Shown here: piece by piece, positions 1-11,355 of the stretch | How positions within the stretch are numbered: the first letter of the stretch is position 1 | How the letters are laid out: each line of letters opens with the position of its first letter | Assembly (NCBI GenBank): GCA_027484825.1 | Contig: JAIXSE010000006.1 | Coordinates: forward strand, 124,001 to 188,000 | Source of the DNA: Rubrivivax sp. | Lineage (GTDB): Bacteria > Pseudomonadota > Gammaproteobacteria > Burkholderiales > Burkholderiaceae_C | DNA: 64,000 nt | Direction: 5' to 3' | Program-made: the position numbers and the translations under genes | The notes under the pieces: generated by a model | Seen by the model: the letters and a program-made list of their open reading frames with translations, nothing else | What the model was told of the DNA's origin: nothing | Database searches by the model: none

Positions 1-1021
1 TCTGCGCATCCCGCTCCACCACGATGGTGGCGGCAATACGGCGCAGGTTGCCCTCTTCTTCCCAGCGGTCGATGACCACCGTGGCGCTGTAGGGCAGCTC
101 GTCGCCGGTCAGGCGGAAGAGCTTTTCGCGGATCATCTCGCTGGCCAGGAACTTCTCGCTGCGGTCGGTCAGCGCGTCCTCGTCATAGAACCACTCCTGC
201 TTGGGCAGGTAGGGCTTGAGGATCTGATAGAGGCGCTGGACGTCGGCGTCCTTGCGGGCCGACAGCGGCACGAACTCGGTGAAGTTGCGACGCTCCTGCA
301 TGCTCTTGAGCCAGGGCATCAGCTCGGCCCGACGGGTGACCGCATCCAGCTTGTTGGCAATCAGCACCACCGGCTTGTCCTGCGGCAGCAGCGACAGCAC
401 CTTGGCATCATCCAGGCCGAACTTGCCGGCCTCCACCACGAACAGCACCAGATCCACATCGGACAGCACGCCCTGCACCGTCCGGTTCAGGTTGCGGTTG
501 AGGGCGGAGCTGTGACGGGTCTGGAAGCCGGGGGTGTCCACGAACACGAACTGCGCTTCCTCCACCGTGCGCACGCCGGTGATGCGATGGCGCGTGGTCT
601 GCGCCTTCTTGGACGTGATCGACACCTTCTGGCCGACCAGCGCATTGAGCAGGGTGGACTTGCCGACGTTGGGGCGGCCAACAATGGCGATCAGGCCGCA
701 GCGGTTGTCGCCTTCGTAGATCTGCACCGGCGGGGCGCCGATGCCACCCGTGACGCCGTCATCGTCATCGCTGTCGTCATCGATGTCGTCATCGATGTCG
801 CCCTCTTCGTCCGCGTCATCGTCCAGGTCGTCCGCCACATCGTCGCCGTCGTCCTGCGCTGCAGGGGGAGCATTGCGGACGTCATCCCCCGGCAGCGCCT
901 CATTCTGGAAGCCAGCGACCTCGTTCAGGTCATCAGCGTCATCACGGGCGTGCGCGTCGAGCGCGGTCGGGTCAGTAGCAGCCGGTCCGGAGACCGGGCC
1001 GCCGCGAGAGGTTTTTTTCAT
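1..1021 (-). CDS. era: GTPase Era with acidic N-terminal extension (3' end outside window)
   Basis: Ribosome-assembly GTPase that binds the 3' end of 16S rRNA. Read from the ATG at 1021-1019, the frame stays open to the window edge (340 codons), so the C-terminal part of the KH domain is missing. Visible motifs: G1 GRPNVGKST (residues 115-123), G3 DTPG, G4 NKLD, G5 SAR, and the Era-typical [17 protein letters not shown] run. Family members normally start about 10 residues before G1. Here about 105 residues precede it, including residues 57-88 where 23 of 32 are Asp or Glu. The start lies 16 bp after the rnc stop with AAAGG upstream, which supports translation of the extension. A GTG at codon 99 (727-725) is the only start near the usual position and has no visible ribosome-binding site. 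Last gene of the lepA-lepB-DUF4845-rnc-era run. Confidence 0.93.
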   Translation of the reverse strand, partial: MKKTSRGGPVSGPAATDPTALDAHARDDADDLNEVAGFQNEALPGDDVRNAPPAAQDDGDDVADDLDDDADEEGDIDDDIDDDSDDDDGVTGGIGAPPVQIYEGDNRCGLIAIVGRPNVGKSTLLNALVGQKVSITSKKAQTTRHRITGVRTVEEAQFVFVDTPGFQTRHSSALNRNLNRTVQGVLSDVDLVLFVVEAGKFGLDDAKVLSLLPQDKPVVLIANKLDAVTRRAELMPWLKSMQERRNFTEFVPLSARKDADVQRLYQILKPYLPKQEWFYDEDALTDRSEKFLASEMIREKLFRLTGDELPYSATVVIDRWEEEGNLRRIAATIVVERDAQ

Positions 1022-1037
1022 GAGGGGGTGCCTTTGC

Positions 1038-1751
1038 TCAGTCGCGCAAGCCGCCACCGGGCTTGTCGCCAGCCAGCAGCTCATCCAGGAGCTGCCGGGC
1101 CGCTTCCTGCTCCGCCATGCGGCGGGAGCGGCCATCGCCGGTGCGCGCGAGACTGAGCGCGGGCACCTGGCATTCAACAGTAAAAGTCTGGGCATGGGCC
1201 TGCCCGCGGGTCTCGACAATGCGGTAGACCGGCACTGGGAGCTTGCGCGCCTGCAGCCATTCCTGCAAGGCCGTCTTGGCGTCCTTGGCCCATTGATCGA
1301 TGCCGCTGCCGGCAATCAGGTCGCCCAGCAGGCGGCGCACGATCTCGTTGGAGGCCTGGTAGCCGCCGTCGAGGAAAGCGGCGCCGATGACCGCTTCCAG
1401 CGCATCCGCCAAGATCGACGGACGCTGTCCGCCACCGCCACGGGCCTCCCCTTCGCTCATGCGCAGGGTGGCCGGCATCTGCAGTTGCAGCGCCAGACGG
1501 TGCAGGCTGTCTTCGCGCACCAGGTGGGCGCGAATTCGCGTGAGGTCGCCTTCGTCGGAACCGGCAAACCGCTCATAGAGCAGGGCCGACACCGCCAGGT
1601 TCAGCACCGCGTCGCCCAGGAACTCCAGGCGTTCGTTGTGCTGCTGCCCGAAGCTGCGATGCGTCAGCGCGCGCTGGAGCAACTCCGCTTTGTTGAAGCG
1701 GTAGCCCAGTCGCTGCTGGAGTGCATCAAGCGCTTGCGGGTTCATTGGCAT
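1038..1751 (-). CDS. rnc: Ribonuclease III
   Basis: Double-strand-specific endoribonuclease that processes rRNA precursors and structured mRNAs; 237 residues, a normal length. The signature [15 protein letters not shown] lies near residue 40 and carries the acidic metal ligands. A second acidic cluster ([17 protein letters not shown]) lies near residue 115. The C-terminal third is a double-stranded-RNA-binding domain ending in [16 protein letters not shown]. Two in-frame ATGs (1751 and 1745) are possible starts. The first lies 2 bp after the DUF4845 stop. Located directly before era, the usual betaproteobacterial order. Confidence 0.96.
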   Translation of the reverse strand: MPMNPQALDALQQRLGYRFNKAELLQRALTHRSFGQQHNERLEFLGDAVLNLAVSALLYERFAGSDEGDLTRIRAHLVREDSLHRLALQLQMPATLRMSEGEARGGGGQRPSILADALEAVIGAAFLDGGYQASNEIVRRLLGDLIAGSGIDQWAKDAKTALQEWLQARKLPVPVYRIVETRGQAHAQTFTVECQVPALSLARTGDGRSRRMAEQEAARQLLDELLAGDKPGGGLRD

Positions 1752-1753
1752 CC

Positions 1754-2191
1754 TCAGCGAGTCTCGCCCTTGTATTTGATCAGCAGATAGACCGGACCGC
1801 CCAGCGACACTTCCTTGTCGTAGGCAAAACTGATCTTCACCCGATCGTCCTTCTTGGTGATGATCAGATCGTTCGGCTGGATGCTGACGATCGAATATTC
1901 AATTTCCTGCGTGCGGGCAAATGCCGCGCGCGCCTCGGCCACGGAACCCGGGCCGCTGCTGGCAATCTTCTCCACCGCCTTGAGGATGGTGAAATATTCC
2001 ATCACGGTCGGGGTGACGCGCATGCCCACCACGGCCAGGAACGCCAGGATGACGCCCCAGAACAGCAGGCCGAACAGGCTGACGCCGCGCTGGCGGCGCC
2101 CGATGCGGCCGGACGACGGGCTCACGCCGACGGTCTGGACGGTGCTGCGGGTGGTGATGGTGCGGACCCCGGTCATGTGTGTTTCTCCCAT
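1754..2191 (-). CDS. DUF4845 membrane protein
   Basis: Small inner-membrane protein, 145 residues, with one strong transmembrane segment at about residues 36-58 (VSLFGLLFWGVILAFLAVVGM) followed by a mainly periplasmic domain. The RGVSLFGLLFWG pattern and the position between lepB and rnc match the DUF4845 family, which is found in this spot in many beta- and gammaproteobacteria and has no established function. An internal ATG at 2176 (MTGVRT) is an alternative start. The C-terminus carries charged strands (KKDDRVKISFAYDKEVSLGGPVY). It lies 75 bp after lepB and 2 bp before rnc, so it is probably cotranscribed with both. Confidence 0.85.
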   Translation of the reverse strand: MGETHMTGVRTITTRSTVQTVGVSPSSGRIGRRQRGVSLFGLLFWGVILAFLAVVGMRVTPTVMEYFTILKAVEKIASSGPGSVAEARAAFARTQEIEYSIVSIQPNDLIITKKDDRVKISFAYDKEVSLGGPVYLLIKYKGETR

Positions 2192-2266
2192 TCCTCGAAA
2201 TTCAGTTGAAGTTCTGTCGAAGTCTTGTCGAAATCGTGTCGTTCGTGCGCTGCAGTGGCACCGGCC

Positions 2267-3234
2267 TTACTGGATGCTGCCAATGCGCTTCGGATTCCCG
2301 AAGTTCATCCACACCACGAAGGCCTTGCCGACGATGTTCTCATCCGGCACGAAACCCCAGAAGCGGGAATCCTGCGAGTTGTCCCGGTTATCGCCCATCA
2401 TGAAGTAATGGCCTTCCGGCACCTTGCAGGTCACGCCTTCCAGCGTGTAGGTGCAGTTCTGGGAATACGGGAACTGGGCGATCGGGCTGAGCGGGCCGCG
2501 CGGCTGCGGGTCGACCAGGATCTTGTGCTCCAGCGCACCGAGTTTTTCGGTGAACAGCGGACGGATGCGCATGGAACCCGGATCGTCATCGAAGAAGTCG
2601 CCCTGGGCCTGCGTCTCCACCTGCTTGCCGTTCACATACAGCTTCTGGTTGAGGTAGCGGATCTCGTCACCCGGCAGACCGACGGCCCGCTTGATGTAGT
2701 CCACGCTGGGGTTGAGCGGGTAGCGGAAGACCACCACATCGCCCCGCGCCACGTCGTGATTGCTGATGATCTTCTTGTTGATCACCGGCAGACGGACGCC
2801 ATAGTGGAACTTGTTGACCAGGATCAGGTCGCCGATCAAGAGCGTCGGCACCATGGAGCCGGACGGAATCTTGAAGGGCTCGAAGAGGAAGGAGCGCAGC
2901 AGGAAGACGATGAGAATCACCGGGAACAGGCCGGCGGTCCAGTCCAGCCACCAGGGCTGGCGCAGGTGCGGCTCGACCACGATTTCACGGGCAGCGGCCG
3001 AGGCCTCGGTGCCGCGCCAGCGCTGTTCCTTCTCCCAGGCGTCGGCGGCAATCTGCGCCTCGCGCCGGCGGGCCGGCTGGAAGTAGAAGCGCTCGGCCGT
3101 CCAGTAGCCCAGCGTGACCAGGGTCAGCACAAACAGGAGCAGCGAGAAGTTGCCGTTCCAGTAGCCCGAAAACCAGCCGCCCAGGTAGGCGATCAGGGCG
3201 GCGTACAGCAGCCCGGTCAGTGCACTCATCGCGT

Positions 3235-3238
<4 letters not shown>
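2267..3238 (-). CDS. lepB: Signal peptidase I
   Basis: Membrane serine protease that removes signal peptides of Sec and Tat substrates; 323 residues. Two N-terminal transmembrane segments (about residues 5-22 and 31-46) are followed by a third hydrophobic stretch (about 103-118) leading into the catalytic motif [10 protein letters not shown], in which Ser128 is the nucleophile. The general base is Lys183 in [12 protein letters not shown]. The [11 protein letters not shown] box is present near the C-terminus. The ATG overlaps the lepA stop by 4 bp (ATGA at 3235-3238), so the two are translationally coupled, as is usual for lepA-lepB. Confidence 0.96.
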
Positions 3239-5043
<1,805 letters not shown>

Positions 5044-5162
5044 GGACTCAGTCGGAGGCCGGACCGTGGGGACTGCCGTGGGAGCACCGTGCGGAGAACG
5101 GCGCCCGGGCCTGCCCCAGGGTGGCGATGCGTGGCCCCTTGAGATGCAGGCCTGCGGGACAT

Positions 5163-5196
5163 AAAAAAAAGGCACGTCGAAACGGTGACGCGCCTT
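5163..5196 (-). terminator. Intrinsic terminator downstream of mucD
   Basis: On the minus strand, AGGCGCGTC and GACGTGCCT pair as a 9-bp stem (one G-U) around an 8-nt loop, followed by eight T residues (complement of 5163-5170). There is no T run on the plus strand, so the orientation is clear. It ends transcripts coming from mucD, about 400 bp after its stop, and separates them from lepA. Confidence 0.8.
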
Positions 5197-5319
5197 CCAA
5201 CAAAACGTATGGCAACTGCTTGTTGGGCCTTCATTGTAGCCAAAAGGGCAGCGCTGAAAACCGCATGGATGCGAGCTTTGCGGGCGTTGCCCTTCGCCAA
5301 CAGGAATTTTTTCAACAGG

Positions 5320-5354
5320 TTATCCACAAAACCTTGAGGACATCCTGTGGATCA
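5320..5354. promoter_or_regulatory. Inverted pair of DnaA-box-like sequences
   Basis: TTATCCACA at 5320-5328 is a perfect consensus DnaA box. TGTGGATCA at 5346-5354 is its inverse with one mismatch. They are 17 bp apart in an otherwise gene-free stretch. They could be a DnaA-binding or titration site, or chance. Two sites are far too few for a replication origin, and no dnaA, dnaN or parAB gene is nearby. Confidence 0.3.
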
Positions 5355-5612
5355 ATCCAGCCCTTTGCGGAGCCTTCCTGATTCACTGTCGCAGTGGCTA
5401 CAAAGAGAGCCGGACGCGGTGCGATTGTAGCGGAGGGCAGCATCAATCCCGCCGGTTGGTCACATCCGCTAGCAAGCACCAACCGACGGAAATCGTGGAC
5501 AGAAGGATCGCAGAGCGACGGCAGATTCCGCATCACGGAAAGTCCCAGACGGGCGGTGGGTTGAAGTCGGCCATCAAGGGTTAACCCTGACAGACACCCA
5601 CCGCCGCCTTGG

Positions 5613-7130
5613 TTAGCCCTTGCCAGGCTTGAGGACGACGAAGTTCACGGCATCGCCCCGACGCACCAGCATCTGCAGCGGCTTGGTCTTCTCGGCCTTG
5701 GCCAGCACCGCCTGGAACTGCTTGAGCGTCTTGATCTCGGTGTTGGCCACCGACAGGATCAGGTCGCCCGCACGCAGACCCGCACGCGCCGCCGGGCCGT
5801 CGACCGCATCGATCTTGATGCCGGCACTGAGCTTGAGCTCCTTGCGCTGGGCATCGGTCAATTCGCTGACGGTCAGGCCCCAGGCCTGGGCACCGGTCTG
5901 AGCGGGTGCTTCCGGTTCCGGCGTTGCGGGCGCGCGGTCATCCGGCAGGGCTTCCAGCGTGGCGGTCACGTCCTTGTAGGCGCCGCGGCGGAACACCTGC
6001 AGGGTCACCTTGGTGCCGGGCGCGGTGGCAGCCGCCAGGCGGCGCAGGTCCACGGCCTTTTCCACCGGCTTGCCGTTGAATCGGGTGATGACGTCGCCCA
6101 GCTCCAGTCCGGCCTTCTCGCCAGGGCCGCCGGCGGTGATGCGGGTCACCAGTGCGCCTTGCGGCTTGCCCAGGCCGATCGCCTCGGACACTTCCTTGGT
6201 CAGGTCGTCCGGATAGACCCCCAGCATGCCGCGAGTCACCCGGCCCTTGCTGCGCAACTGGTCGGCCACCCGCATCGCTTCGTCGATCGGGATCGCGAAG
6301 GAGATGCCCATGAAGCCGCCGGACTGGCTGTAGATCTGGGAGTTGATGCCGACCACTTCGCCGCGCAGGTTCAGCAGCGGGCCGCCCGAGTTGCCGGGGT
6401 TGATGGCCACGTCGGTCTGGATGAGCGGCAGCAGGTCGCCGGTATCGCGTGCCTTGGCGCTGACGATGCCGGCGGTCACGGTGTTGTCAAAGCCGAAGGG
6501 CGAGCCGATGGCCATCACCCATTCGCCGACCTTGAGCTTGCCGACATCGCCCATGCGCAGCATCGGAAGGCCGGTGGCATCGATCTTGAGCACGGCCACA
6601 TCGGTGCGGCGGTCCAGGCCCACCACCTTGGCCTTGAATTCGCGCTTGTCGGTCAGGGTGACCATGACCTCGTCGGCCTCGTCCACCACATGGGCGTTGG
6701 TCATGACGAAGCCATCGGCCCCGATCACGAAACCCGAGCCCAGACCGCGCCGCTGGGGCGAGGCGTCGTCGTCATCGTCGTCTTCGTCGGGCGACGGGGT
6801 GTTGGGCGTTGGGGCGCCCTTGCGCTGCGGCGGCACCGGGATGCCGAAGCGGCGCAGGAATTCGCGCATCTGTTCGTCGAGCTGGGCATTGGTGCCCACC
6901 TTGATCTTCTCCGAGGTCCGGATGTTGACCACGGCCGGGCCGGCCTGCTCAACCAGCACGCTGAAATCAGGCAGCACGCGGGACAGATCGGCCACGAGTG
7001 CCTGCGTGGGAGCTGGCGCTGCCGACGGCGCGGGGGCCACCGGGGCCGCCTGGGCCACCGCATGCAAGGGCGCCTGCAGCGCAGCGGCGCCTGCGAGCGC
7101 CAGGGCAAGATGACGGAACGGTATGGACAT
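5613..7130 (-). CDS. mucD: Periplasmic serine protease, DegP/MucD type
   Basis: Periplasmic protease/chaperone for misfolded envelope proteins; 505 residues. Signal peptide at residues 1-28 (MSIPFRHLALALAGAAALQA, cleavage after AVAQA). Trypsin-like domain with the catalytic triad His147 (TNAHVVD), Asp177 (RRTDVAVLKID) and Ser248 (NPGNSGGP). Two PDZ domains follow: residues about 295-380, with GVYPDDLT before it, and about 415-500. A Pro- and Asp-rich linker (residues 105-125, PDEDDDDDDASP) precedes the protease domain. MucD genes in this order usually follow rpoE-rseA-rseB; here the gene upstream is a YgfX-like protein. Confidence 0.94.
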   Translation of the reverse strand: MSIPFRHLALALAGAAALQAPLHAVAQAAPVAPAPSAAPAPTQALVADLSRVLPDFSVLVEQAGPAVVNIRTSEKIKVGTNAQLDEQMREFLRRFGIPVPPQRKGAPTPNTPSPDEDDDDDDASPQRRGLGSGFVIGADGFVMTNAHVVDEADEVMVTLTDKREFKAKVVGLDRRTDVAVLKIDATGLPMLRMGDVGKLKVGEWVMAIGSPFGFDNTVTAGIVSAKARDTGDLLPLIQTDVAINPGNSGGPLLNLRGEVVGINSQIYSQSGGFMGISFAIPIDEAMRVADQLRSKGRVTRGMLGVYPDDLTKEVSEAIGLGKPQGALVTRITAGGPGEKAGLELGDVITRFNGKPVEKAVDLRRLAAATAPGTKVTLQVFRRGAYKDVTATLEALPDDRAPATPEPEAPAQTGAQAWGLTVSELTDAQRKELKLSAGIKIDAVDGPAARAGLRAGDLILSVANTEIKTLKQFQAVLAKAEKTKPLQMLVRRGDAVNFVVLKPGKG

Positions 7131-7188
7131 GAAGACTCGCGTCAGGAGCGGATCAGAGGAACAGAACGTACATCATGCACGGAAATGC

Positions 7189-7773
7189 TCAAGTTCGTGC
7201 CATGAAGAGGTGAATGCGCAGTAACGACCAGTGGCCACTCAACTGCCGCCGTGAGACCGCCAGATGGTGATGACGCCAGAAGCGCCCTTCACCCCCCACC
7301 GGGACCAGCCGCAGCAGCACCCAGTGCTCTGCATCGAGCAGCACATGGGGCGTGACCGCGACCGCGGAAGCCGTTGAACGGGCGCCTGATGAGTGCGGAT
7401 CGGCAAGCGGCTCGCCCGCGGGGGGGCGGTTGGTGGGCCCTGCTTCTTCAGCACCGTGGAGGGCCCTGGGCTTGACCCCTGTTTGCCACCACCATTGCTC
7501 GCCGTCCCACCGCAGGAAGGCGCTGCCTTGCGAGCCGGCGCGCAGTTGCACCTGCCGATCCGTCACCCATAGCGCCGCTGCCAGCACACCGCCGGCACCC
7601 AGCGTCAGTGTCCAGAACGGGGACGTCAGTTGCAGCAGCGCGGCCAGGGCAACCGCCAGCAGGCCGGCGGCACGCAGCAGGTCCTGGATCGCCTGCCAGG
7701 CGGCATCGGGCGGACAAACAAAACGCCGGGTCATCGCAGAACGATGAACCCGGCGTGGGGAGGGCGCGGTCAT
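7189..7773 (-). CDS. Small membrane protein, YgfX-like
   Basis: 194 residues from the first ATG; a second ATG at 7734 (MTRRFVCPPD) is plausible. A hydrophobic region at about residues 33-66 forms two transmembrane helices, followed by a cytoplasmic segment with DGEQWWWQTG and a C-terminal pattern WVLLRLVPVGGEGRFW...HWSLLRIHLF. Two short membrane helices, then a W/G-rich strand, then LRL...LR matches the YgfX/DUF1434 layout. I make that assignment from pattern only. Starts 22 bp after fabF, so it is probably in the fab operon. In related genomes I recall rpoE following a similar small gene; here mucD follows directly. Confidence 0.55.
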   Translation of the reverse strand: MTAPSPRRVHRSAMTRRFVCPPDAAWQAIQDLLRAAGLLAVALAALLQLTSPFWTLTLGAGGVLAAALWVTDRQVQLRAGSQGSAFLRWDGEQWWWQTGVKPRALHGAEEAGPTNRPPAGEPLADPHSSGARSTASAVAVTPHVLLDAEHWVLLRLVPVGGEGRFWRHHHLAVSRRQLSGHWSLLRIHLFMART

Positions 7774-7795
7774 GCTCTCACCGCGCGAGGGCCGT

Positions 7796-9043
7796 TCAGA
7801 CCCGCTTGAAGATCAGGGTGCCGTTCGTGCCACCAAAACCGAAGTTGTTCTTGGCGGCATATTCGATGGGCATCTTGCGCGCTTCATTGGCGCAATAGTC
7901 CAGGTCGCAGGCCGGGTCCTGATTGAAGATGTTGATGGTCGGCGGGGCGATCTGGTCGTGGATCGCCTTGACGGTGAACACCGACTCGATGCCGCCGGCG
8001 CCGCCCAGCAGGTGGCCGGTCATCGACTTGGTGGAGGACACCACCAGGCCGTTCTTGGCATGGTCGCCAAAGGCCTGCTTGATGGCGTTGGTCTCGTTGG
8101 CATCGCCCAGCGGCGTGGACGTGCCGTGGGCATTCATGTACTGGATCTGGTCGGGGTTCAGACCGGCATTGCGCAGGGCGTTGCGCATCGAGCGGGTCGG
8201 GCCGTCCACATCCGGGGCGGTCATGTGAAAAGCGTCGGCGCTCATGCCGAAGCCCACCAGTTCCGCATAGATCTTGGCGCCACGCTTTTTGGCGTGTTCA
8301 TACTCTTCCAGCACCAGCACACCGGCGCCCTCGCCCAGCACGAAGCCGTCGCGGTCCTTGTCCCAGGGGCGGGAGGCGGTCTTGGGGTCGTCGTTGCGGG
8401 TGGAGAGGGCACGGGCGGCCGCAAAGCCACCGACGCCCAGGGGCGACACGGTGGATTCGGCGCCGCCGGCCACCATGACGTCGGCGTCACCCGCCTCGAT
8501 CATGCGACCGGCCTGGCCGATGCTGTGCAGGCCCGTGGTGCAGGCCGTCACGATGGCCAGGTTGGGCCCCTTGAAGCCGCACTGGATGGACACGTGACCG
8601 GAGATCATGTTGATGATCGAGGCCGGCACGAAGAACGGAGAGATGCGGCGGGGACCACGATTGGTCAGCTCCGCATGGGTCTCTTCAATCATGGGCAGGC
8701 CGCCGATGCCGGAGCCGACCAGCACGCCAATGCGTTCGGCCAGTTCGGGCTGCAGCGCCTCGCCGGTGGGCAGACCTGCATCCCGGATGGCCTGCAGCGA
8801 AGCGGCCAGTCCGTAATGGATGAAGGTGTCCATGTGCCGCGCTTCTTTCGCGGAGAAATACTCCTCCACGTTGAAGCCCTTGACCTCACCCGCGAACTGA
8901 CAGGCCAGGATGCTGGCATCAAAGCGAGTGATGTGATCAATGCCGGATTGACCAGCCACGATGTTGGCCCAGCCCTGCTCGACCGTGTTACCCACGGGAC
9001 TGATCAGGCCAAGACCGGTGACGACGACGCGACGACGGCTCAT
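7796..9043 (-). CDS. fabF: 3-oxoacyl-ACP synthase II
   Basis: Elongating condensing enzyme of type II fatty-acid synthesis: malonyl-ACP plus acyl-ACP gives 3-oxoacyl-ACP and CO2, with a role in unsaturated chains. 415 residues, a normal length. Starts [19 protein letters not shown]. Nucleophile Cys168 in [12 protein letters not shown]. The two catalytic histidines lie in [12 protein letters not shown] and [11 protein letters not shown]. Follows acpP by 69 bp in the same direction, the common acpP-fabF pair. Confidence 0.97.
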   Translation of the reverse strand: MSRRRVVVTGLGLISPVGNTVEQGWANIVAGQSGIDHITRFDASILACQFAGEVKGFNVEEYFSAKEARHMDTFIHYGLAASLQAIRDAGLPTGEALQPELAERIGVLVGSGIGGLPMIEETHAELTNRGPRRISPFFVPASIINMISGHVSIQCGFKGPNLAIVTACTTGLHSIGQAGRMIEAGDADVMVAGGAESTVSPLGVGGFAAARALSTRNDDPKTASRPWDKDRDGFVLGEGAGVLVLEEYEHAKKRGAKIYAELVGFGMSADAFHMTAPDVDGPTRSMRNALRNAGLNPDQIQYMNAHGTSTPLGDANETNAIKQAFGDHAKNGLVVSSTKSMTGHLLGGAGGIESVFTVKAIHDQIAPPTINIFNQDPACDLDYCANEARKMPIEYAAKNNFGFGGTNGTLIFKRV

Positions 9044-9112
9044 GCTCTATGACTGAAGTGATACTGCGGGAAACGCCTCGGGGCTGCGCTGGTTCAGCGC
9101 GCCCCCAAGGGA

Positions 9113-9373
<261 letters not shown>

Positions 9374-9568
9374 CTAGAACAACCCGGGATTCTAAGGCCT
9401 TAGAGTGGCGCCTCTAAGTTTGGCGCCCCCGAGGCGATCGGTTCCCTTGGGAACGTGAACGCGCTCGGACTCTATCAGCCCCACACCGGCCGGGTGAATC
9501 CGGTGGGCACCCACCCTGTTGGGAAGCGGGTGCCACGATGCTTGAAATGTAGTGGTGGGCCGCAGCCC

Positions 9569-10306
9569 TCAGCTCATGTACATGCCGCCATTGACATGCA
9601 GCTCCGAACCAGTGATGTAGCCCGCCTCCTTCGAGGCCAGGAAGGCCACCGCACTGGCGATTTCCGACGGGTCACCCAGGCGGCCCAGCGGAATCTGCGC
9701 CAGCAGGGCGGTCTTCTGGGCTTCGGGCAGGACGTCGGTCATGTCGGTGGCGATGAAGCCGGGCGCCACGCAGTTGACGGTGATATTGCGGCTGCCCAGT
9801 TCCCGTGCCAGGGCACGTGTCATGCCCGCCACACCGGCCTTGGCGGCGGCATAGTTGGCCTGACCGGCATTGCCGGAGGCGCCCACCACGGAGGTGATGT
9901 TGATGATGCGGCCCCAGCGCTGCTTCATCATCGTCCGCATCACGGCGCGGCTGGCGCGGAAGACGGCCTTGAGATTGGTGTCCAGCACCGCATCCCAGTC
10001 TTCGTCCTTCAGCCGCATGGACAGCATGTCGCGGGTGATGCCCGCATTGTTGACCAGCACATGCAGGCCGCCGTGCTGCTTGGTGATGGCGTCGACCAGA
10101 GCTTCCACCGCGGCGCCGTCATTCACATTGAGGACCTCACCCCGGCCGCCCAGCGGCTGCAGCGCCTCGGAAATGGCCTGGGCACCGGACTCACTGGTGG
10201 CGGTGCCGATGACGGTGAAGCCCTTCTCGGCCAGGGTCAGGGCGATGGAACGGCCAATGCCCCGGCTGGCGCCGGTGACCAGTGCGACTTGCTTGCTCTC
10301 ACTCAT
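9569..10306 (-). CDS. fabG: 3-oxoacyl-ACP reductase
   Basis: NADPH-dependent SDR that reduces 3-oxoacyl-ACP to 3-hydroxyacyl-ACP; 245 residues. Rossmann motif TGASRGIG (residues 11-18), NNAG (86-89), catalytic Ser139, Tyr152 and Lys156 (NYAAAKAG). The C-terminus ITGSELHVNGGMYMS is typical. Lies 42 bp after fabD in the fabH-fabD-fabG order. Confidence 0.97.
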   Translation of the reverse strand: MSESKQVALVTGASRGIGRSIALTLAEKGFTVIGTATSESGAQAISEALQPLGGRGEVLNVNDGAAVEALVDAITKQHGGLHVLVNNAGITRDMLSMRLKDEDWDAVLDTNLKAVFRASRAVMRTMMKQRWGRIINITSVVGASGNAGQANYAAAKAGVAGMTRALARELGSRNITVNCVAPGFIATDMTDVLPEAQKTALLAQIPLGRLGDPSEIASAVAFLASKEAGYITGSELHVNGGMYMS

Positions 10307-10348
10307 GGGAATCCTCAGCTCGGTTCAGCGTGCTTCAACAGCGGGTAC

Positions 10349-11290
10349 TCAGGCCACCAGGGCCTTGGCTTCCGCCAGCGAGGCCGGGTCCAGCACGGTG
10401 GTGCTGGCGATCTCGCCGTCGATGCGCTTGGCCATGCCGGCCAGCACCTTGCCGGGACCGCATTCAATCACGGTGCTCAGGCCGCGGGCCTTGATCGCCT
10501 GCACCACTTCCACCCAGCGCACCGGGCCGAAGGCCTGGCGGTAGAGGGCGTCACGCAGGGCGTCGGCGCTGTCGGTCACGGCGACGTCGATGTTGTTGAT
10601 CACCGGGAACACGGCGGGCTTGAAGTCAACAGCGGCCAGCTTCTCGCGCAGGCGATCGGCGGCCGGCTTCATCAGGCTGGAGTGGAAGGGAGCGGACACC
10701 GGCAGGGGCAGTGCGCGCTTGGCACCAGCGGCCTTGAGGGCCTCCATGGCCTTTTCGACTCCGGCCTTGCTGCCGGCAATCACCGTCTGCTTCGGGTCAT
10801 TGAAATTGACCGCTTCCACCACGTCGCCGCTGTCCTTGGCGACCTGCAGGCAGACCTCGCGCACGACCGAAGCGTCCAGGCCCAGGATGGCAGACATGGC
10901 GCCAGTGCCCACTGGCACCGCTTCCTGCATGGCCTGGGCACGGAAGCGCACCAGCGGCAGGGCATCGGCCAGGCTCAGGGCCCCGGCAGCGACCAGCGCG
11001 GTGTACTCGCCCAGCGAATGGCCGGCCGCGAACGTCGGCACCAGGCCGGTTTCGGCGATCCAGGCGCGATAGCAGGCCACGCCCGCGGTCAGCATGACCG
11101 GCTGGGTGTTGGTGGTCAGGTCCAGCTGTTCCTTCGGGCCCTGATGGATCAGGGCGCCGATGTCTTCGCCCAGCGCCGCCGAGGCTTCGGCCAGCGTGCG
11201 GGCCACTTCGGGATGATCGCCCCAGGCGTCCAGCATGCCGACGGATTGGGACCCTTGGCCGGGGAAGACGAATGCGAAGCTCTTGCTCAT
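10349..11290 (-). CDS. fabD: Malonyl-CoA:ACP transacylase
   Basis: Loads malonyl groups from CoA onto ACP; 313 residues. N-terminal FPGQGSQSVGM motif (residues 9-19) and nucleophile Ser92 in AGHSLGEYTALVAAG. The second histidine is in SAPFHSSLMKPA. Located between fabH (65 bp upstream) and fabG (42 bp downstream), all on the minus strand. Confidence 0.97.
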   Translation of the reverse strand: MSKSFAFVFPGQGSQSVGMLDAWGDHPEVARTLAEASAALGEDIGALIHQGPKEQLDLTTNTQPVMLTAGVACYRAWIAETGLVPTFAAGHSLGEYTALVAAGALSLADALPLVRFRAQAMQEAVPVGTGAMSAILGLDASVVREVCLQVAKDSGDVVEAVNFNDPKQTVIAGSKAGVEKAMEALKAAGAKRALPLPVSAPFHSSLMKPAADRLREKLAAVDFKPAVFPVINNIDVAVTDSADALRDALYRQAFGPVRWVEVVQAIKARGLSTVIECGPGKVLAGMAKRIDGEIASTTVLDPASLAEAKALVA

Positions 11291-11355
11291 GGCTGTCGGA
11301 TCAGTCGGTAGTGAATGGATTGGAGAAACAGAGGAAGCGGACAGCGTGGGCTGGA

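Larger units (their letters stand above)
5044..5612. other. Intergenic region between lepA and mucD
   Basis: 569 bp without a convincing gene. It holds a minus-strand terminator (5163-5196), an inverted pair of DnaA-box-like sites (5320-5354), and presumably the lepA promoter between 5044 and 5162. A 74-codon minus-strand open frame at 5312-5536 has no recognisable homology or ribosome-binding site and I do not call it. No tRNA cloverleaf was found by eye. Confidence 0.6.

Noticed and set aside
5312-5536. 74-codon minus-strand ORF in the mucD-lepA spacer
   Set aside because: No family resemblance, no Shine-Dalgarno sequence, and it overlaps the DnaA-box pair; likely chance.
5044-5612. Replication origin
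   Set aside because: Only two DnaA-box-like sites, no AT-rich unwinding region and no dnaA/dnaN/parAB neighbours.
9455-11311. Long plus-strand open frame opposite fabG and fabD
   Set aside because: Antisense shadow of high-GC coding sequence; composition is His/Gln/Gly-rich with no domain, and fabG/fabD are unmistakable on the other strand.
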